DNA of 64,000 bases, taken from contig NZ_BJMN01000053.1 of NCBI RefSeq assembly GCF_006539185.1, positions 1-64,000 on the forward strand, written 5' to 3'. Position 1 is the stretch's first letter; every line of letters begins with the position of its first letter. The notes under the pieces were generated by a model. That model did not search any database, was not told the origin of the DNA, and saw only the letters and a list, made by a program, of their open reading frames with translations. Origin of the DNA: Streptomyces gardneri. Its GTDB lineage: Bacteria > Actinomycetota > Actinomycetes > Streptomycetales > Streptomycetaceae. Shown here in pieces: positions 59,440 through 64,000 of the stretch. The position numbers and the translations under genes are program-made.

Positions 59440-60659
59440 AGATTGAAGAGGTTGAAGAGCGTGATCTTGGCATCGCGCGCCGACCGTCCGGGCGGCCCGC
59501 CGTCGCCGCCGTCACGCTCGGCATCTTCACGGTCATGACCGCCGAACTCCTGCCGGTCGGACTGCTCACCCCGGCCGCCGCCGACCTGTCCGTCACCGAG
59601 GGCGCCGCGGCCCTCATGGTGACCGTGCCCGGCCTCGTCGCGGCCGTCGCCGCGCCCCTCGTCACGGTCCGCGCGGCCGGCGCCGACCGCCGGACGCTCC
59701 TCGTCGCGCTCATGCTCCTCGCGGCCGTCGCCAACCTCGTGTCGGCGGTCGCCGGACACCTCGCGGTCGTCCTCGCAGCCCGCGTCCTCCTCGGTCTCGC
59801 CATCGGCGGCTTCTGGGCCCTCGCCGGAGGTCTCGCGCCCCGGCTCGTGGCCCCCGCCGCCGTGGGACGGGCCACCGCCGTGGTCTTCGGCGGAGTCTCG
59901 GCCGCCTCGGTCCTCGGCGTCCCCGCCGCCACCGTCGTCGCCGAACGGATCGGCTGGCGCTGGGCGTTCACCGCCACCGGCCTCCTCTCCCTGCTCGCCG
60001 CAGCGGCCCTCCTGACCCTGCTGCCCCGCCTCCCCGGACGGGGCCCCGGAGCACCCACGGCACGAGGCACGGGGCTCGGCGCACTGGCCGCACTCGCCGC
60101 GCTGCCCCGCCGCAACCGCCGCGTCCGCGCCGGGCTGCTGCTCACCCTCGCGCTCGTGACCGGCCACTTCCTCGCGTACTCCTTCGTCCGCCCGCTGCTC
60201 ACCGACCACGCCCGGGCCCCCGAAGCGCTCCTCGGCGCGCTGCTCCTCGGCTACGGCCTCGCGGGCGTCGCCGGGAACTTCCTCGCCGGCTCCCGGGCGG
60301 CCCGCTCCCCCCGCCGTACGCTCGCGGTCATCGCCGCCGCCCTCGGCACCGTCCTGCTCCTCCTCGCCCTCACCACCACTCCCGCGGCCGGTGCCGGGCT
60401 GCTGCTCCTGTGGGGGCTCGCCTACGGCGGGGTCTCGGTCGCGCTCCAGTCCTGGTTCATGGCGGCCGCCCCCGACGACGTCGAGGCCGCCACCGGCCTC
60501 AACGTCAGCGTCTTCTGCCTCGCCATCGCCCTCGGCGCCCTCCTCGGCGGGCTGCTGACCGACGCGTACGACCTCACCGCGGTGCTCCTCGCGGGCGCCG
60601 CGCTCACCCTGGCCGCCGTCCCGGTGGCCGCCCTCTCCGGAAGGAACGATCACTCATGA
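59427..60659 (+). CDS. MFS exporter with TTA second codon
   Basis: This 410-aa, 12-segment transporter is of the drug/sugar-efflux (AraJ/YdhP-like) type, with FTVMTAELLPVGLLTPAAAD in TM1, RVLLGLAIGGFWALAGGLAP in TM4 and WGLAYGGVSVALQSWFMAAA late. The ATG at 59427 has AGGAGG eight bases upstream. Codon 2 is TTA, the leucine codon read by the late bldA tRNA in Streptomyces, so synthesis may be tied to development. It follows the Rrf2 gene and overlaps the RidA gene (ATGA). Confidence 0.85.
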   Translation: MLDIQIEEVEERDLGIARRPSGRPAVAAVTLGIFTVMTAELLPVGLLTPAAADLSVTEGAAALMVTVPGLVAAVAAPLVTVRAAGADRRTLLVALMLLAAVANLVSAVAGHLAVVLAARVLLGLAIGGFWALAGGLAPRLVAPAAVGRATAVVFGGVSAASVLGVPAATVVAERIGWRWAFTATGLLSLLAAAALLTLLPRLPGRGPGAPTARGTGLGALAALAALPRRNRRVRAGLLLTLALVTGHFLAYSFVRPLLTDHARAPEALLGALLLGYGLAGVAGNFLAGSRAARSPRRTLAVIAAALGTVLLLLALTTTPAAGAGLLLLWGLAYGGVSVALQSWFMAAAPDDVEAATGLNVSVFCLAIALGALLGGLLTDAYDLTAVLLAGAALTLAAVPVAALSGRNDHS

Positions 60660-61096
60660 GCCAGACCCCCGTCACCGACCACACCGCCCACGCCGACCAG
60701 CGCGTCATCACCAACCCCGCCACGCTGCACGACCCCACCCCCTTCGGCTACAGCCACGCCGTCTCCGCGCCCGGCGAGCTCGTCTTCGTCGGCGGCCAGT
60801 ACGCCTCCGACGCCACCGGCGCCCCCGTCCCCGGGGACTTCGCCGCCCAGGTCGAGCTCTCCCTCACCAACCTGCGGCTCGCCCTGGAGGGCGTCGGCCT
60901 CGGCCTCGCCCACGTCGTCCGCCTCGGCTCGTACGTCGTCGAGCACGACCTCGCCAAGCTGGAGGTCCTCGGCAAGGCCCTGCACGCGCACTTCGGCGAG
61001 CGGCTGCCCGCGCAGACCCTCAGCGGGGTCGCGGCGCTCGCCCTGCCGGGCATGCTCTTCGAGATCGACGCCGTCGCGGTGCGGCCGGCCGGCTGA
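60656..61096 (+). CDS. RidA-family protein
   Basis: This 146-aa protein is of the YjgF/YER057c/UK114 fold. It has VFVGGQYASDATG, FAAQVELSLTNLRLALEGVG, VVRLGSYVVEHDL and the final FEIDAVAVRPAG. The active-site arginine common in true RidA (R105, in the last third) is not evident here: the corresponding segment reads SGVAALALPGMLFEID. So imine deaminase activity is doubtful, and it may belong to another Rid subgroup. Translation is coupled to the MFS gene. Confidence 0.85.
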   Translation: MSQTPVTDHTAHADQRVITNPATLHDPTPFGYSHAVSAPGELVFVGGQYASDATGAPVPGDFAAQVELSLTNLRLALEGVGLGLAHVVRLGSYVVEHDLAKLEVLGKALHAHFGERLPAQTLSGVAALALPGMLFEIDAVAVRPAG

Positions 61097-61188
61097 TCCA
61101 CTTGCGGGGCGCCGGGCGCGGGTGTGCCCTGGAGGGTGCGGGACACCCAGGGGGCAGAGCCTGGGGGCGAGACGAAGGAGCTCCAGCC

Positions 61189-61608
61189 ATGGCCGCACAC
61201 GCAGCGGTACCGGCCCGGCGCCGGGCGAGCAGTACCAGCCGCGGGATGCCCGTCTGGGCGATGCCCGTCGCGCTCGGTGTGATCTACGGTTTCTACGCGG
61301 CGTTCATCCAGAAGTCCGGCGCCCCGGTCACCTGGGGACTGTTCTGGCTCGGACTGGTCTCGGCGATCGTCTTCGGCGGGGCGGTGTACGCGATCCACCG
61401 CTACGGCCGCACCCTGCCGCGCGAGCTCCACGCGGCGGCCTGGGGCGGCCTCGCGGGCATCGCGGTCGGCTTCCTCTACAGCCTGTCCGACGTGAGCATC
61501 CTGTCGGCGACGATCCTCGGCCTGATCGTCGGGGCGGGCGTCACCGCCGGCGCCTTCTACCTCTACTACACCCACGAGGACGCCGAGGGCCGCCCGGCGC
61601 CGTACTGA
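61189..61608 (+). CDS. Small four-TM membrane protein, 139 aa
   Basis: Membrane segments lie at about 22-42, 48-68, 82-100 and 105-126 (MPVALGVIYGFYAAFIQKSG, WGLFWLGLVSAIVFGGAVYA). A charged tail ends in EDAEGRPAPY. It is similar to unnamed actinomycete membrane proteins; function unknown. The start has GAAGGAG nine bases upstream. Its last 43 bp overlap the convergent gene at 61566. Confidence 0.7.
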   Translation: MAAHAAVPARRRASSTSRGMPVWAMPVALGVIYGFYAAFIQKSGAPVTWGLFWLGLVSAIVFGGAVYAIHRYGRTLPRELHAAAWGGLAGIAVGFLYSLSDVSILSATILGLIVGAGVTAGAFYLYYTHEDAEGRPAPY

Positions 61609-62156
61609 CGCACCGAGCCAGAACCAGAGCCCGAACCAGAGCCAGAGCCCGCGGCCCGGGTCCGGCGCCGGTAGTACGAGGCCGCCACGGCGGCGACGAG
61701 CACCGGCCAGGCCAGCAGGGGCGCGTAGCAGGCGATCAGCAGGGCCTCCTGTGCCGGGGAGGCGGGGATGCCGGGTCCGAGGTCCGCGTACGAGGCGTAC
61801 ACACCCCACCCGGCGATGGCGCACAGCCCCGCCACCCCGGCGAAGGCTGCGGCCGTCGCGGCGGCCGGGTTCACGCGGCGCCCGCCGAGGAAGGGCATCC
61901 ACCGGGGGAAGACCTCGCCCCAGGAACGGACGAGCCCCAGGGTGAGGAAGGCGAGCAGCTCGGAGACGACGCTGAGGGAGACGACGTACGCGGACACCCA
62001 GAAGCCCATCGCGCCGAGCTCGGCGTCCTGCGTGACCGGGAGCCCCGCGACGAGCGCGAGGCGCCACAGCCCCGACGGGAGGGTGACGAGCGGTACGGCG
62101 TGGGCGGCGAGGGCGGCCCAACGGGGCACGTCGGGCGGGGCCTTGATCTTCGTCAT
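61566..62156 (-). CDS. DUF3995-like membrane protein with (Gly-Ser)n tail
   Basis: This 196-aa protein has four to five membrane segments from about residue 12 (WAALAAHAVPLVTLPSGLWR; WVSAYVVSLSVVSELLAFL; AGVAGLCAIAGWGVYASY; LIACYAPLLAWPVLVAAVA). The layout is like DUF3995 proteins, but the match is by eye. The C-terminal part is GSGSGSGSGSGS, coded by a degenerate 6-bp repeat at about 61617-61655, then 16 residues read antisense to the neighbour gene. The stop may have moved into the neighbour after loss of an earlier one. Confidence 0.6.
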   Translation of the reverse strand: MTKIKAPPDVPRWAALAAHAVPLVTLPSGLWRLALVAGLPVTQDAELGAMGFWVSAYVVSLSVVSELLAFLTLGLVRSWGEVFPRWMPFLGGRRVNPAAATAAAFAGVAGLCAIAGWGVYASYADLGPGIPASPAQEALLIACYAPLLAWPVLVAAVAASYYRRRTRAAGSGSGSGSGSGSVRQYGAGRPSASSWV

Positions 62157-62344
62157 GCGTCCAGCGTCCCGCCGGGCCCCGGGGCGGGACGTCGCCCCGG
62201 GGGCGGGTCCGCCTCCGCCGCGCGGGGGAGGGGCGCTCGTCCGACGTGGCGATCGGTGCCGGTGCGACGGAGACTGGGAGAAGCGCTCTCTTTCCGACAG
62301 CAGCACGGAAAGGTCCCGTACTCCCGTCATCCCGGAGGAACGGC

Positions 62345-63312
<968 letters not shown>

Positions 63313-63316
<4 letters not shown>

Positions 63317-64000
63317 CCACCGTCACCACAGGAAAGGACCCGCAGTCGACCGAGGCCCTCGACTTCGTCGCGCCGAAGGCGGACGAACTCGCGGCGCTCT
63401 TCGTGGGCCGGTCCCGTCCGCCGCGCCCCAGTGCGCTCTCCGCGTCGCTGACCTTCGGCTGGCGGGCCATGCTCAAGATCAAGCACGTGCCGGAGCAGCT
63501 CTTCGACGTGACGGCGTTCCCGATCATGATGGTGCTGATGTACACGTACCTCTTCGGGGGCGCGCTGGCCGGCTCGGTCTCGGAGTACGTCCAGTTCCTG
63601 CTGCCGGGCATCCTCGTGATGAGCGTCGTGATGATCACGATGTACACGGGCGTCTCGGTCAACACCGACATCGAGAAGGGCGTCTTCGACCGCTTCAGGA
63701 CCCTGCCGATCTGGCGACCCGCGCCGATGGTCGGCTACCTCCTCGGAGACGTCGTCCGCTATCTGATCGCCTCGGCGGTCATGCTCACGGTCGGCGTGAT
63801 CATCGGCTACCGGCCGGACGGCGGGATCGTCGGCATCCTGCTCGGTGTCGCGCTGCTGATGGTGTTCTCGTTCGCGTTCTCGTGGATCTGGACGATGTTC
63901 GGCCTGCTGCTGCGCAGCGAGAAGTCCGTCATGGGCGTCTCGATGATGGTGATCTTCCCGCTCACCTTCCTCTCCAACGTCTTCGTCGACCCGAAGACGA
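63313..64000 (+). CDS. ABC-2 permease, DrrB type (partial)
   Basis: The frame runs open to the window end (229 codons seen). A cytosolic N-terminus of about 55 residues is followed by an ABC-2 membrane domain: FDVTAFPIMMVLMYTYLFGG, FLLPGILVMSVVMITMYTGV, KGVFDRFRTLPIWRPAPMVG, YLIASAVMLTVGVIIGY, FAFSWIWTMFGLLLRSEKSV, and LTFLSNVFVDP at the edge. It forms the membrane half of the exporter with DrrA. About 50 residues are probably missing at the C-terminus. Confidence 0.9.

Overview
The window is high-GC DNA with the look of a Streptomyces chromosome (or a very close relative). Codon use is strongly GC3-biased. There are abundant actinomycete families: a SpoIIE/HATPase phosphatase, an XRE-DUF5753/DUF397 pair, mycothiol-dependent maleylpyruvate isomerase, DUF2630 and PhoX. 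I found only one in-frame TTA codon, the rare leucine codon read by the bldA tRNA. A perfect 14-bp parS site at the left edge, together with aspS and metG in this arrangement, suggests a location not far from oriC. The order resembles the SCO3790-SCO3812 block of S. coelicolor as I remember it; I could not check this.

Left part (1-25.4 kb) is mostly conserved chromosome. It holds parS, a GntR-MFS operon, mycothiol isomerase, a nitrilase-family amidase, a MocR regulator divergent from a trans-sulfuration-type PLP lyase, DUF4239 and surface proteins, an NHL/thioredoxin protein, M18 aminopeptidase, acyl-CoA dehydrogenase, SseB-like protein, pirin, an AI-2E-type permease, a metallo-beta-lactamase protein, a flavin-oxidase-like gene that seems to start at ATA, a SpoIIE phosphatase and aspS with a strong terminator.

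Accessory island (25.4-34.8 kb). A four-gene overlapping operon reads leftwards: SseB-like protein, WXG-like protein, a 1563-aa Rhs protein with a WXG-type N-terminus and an ADP-ribosyltransferase-like tip, then a 98-aa presumed immunity protein. The broken remains of a barstar-family immunity gene lie just behind it, so the toxin tip has probably been exchanged. Next come a helix-turn-helix protein and an ATP-binding/XRE/DUF397 regulatory triad.

Middle (34.8-48.4 kb): alpha/beta hydrolase, DUF4097 protein behind a cluster of operator-like repeats, DoxX protein, metG, a two-component system, a fused methyltransferase next to a PobA-type hydroxylase, a VWA protein with a very long Ala/Glu tract, and a Tat-exported PhoX phosphatase behind a possible PhoP box.

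Right part (48.4-64 kb): a conserved unknown protein, APC permease, FUSC and GtrA membrane proteins, DUF2630, an exported phosphatase-fold protein, a probable lipoprotein, a second MocR regulator divergent from a hydrolase, an Rrf2 regulator with an MFS-RidA operon that share an operator-like sequence, and the start of a DrrAB-type ABC exporter cut by the window edge.

A recurrent structural theme is short tandem repeats (12-22 bp units) lying on or touching stop codons. I count seven clear or probable cases, and the repeat units differ from gene to gene.
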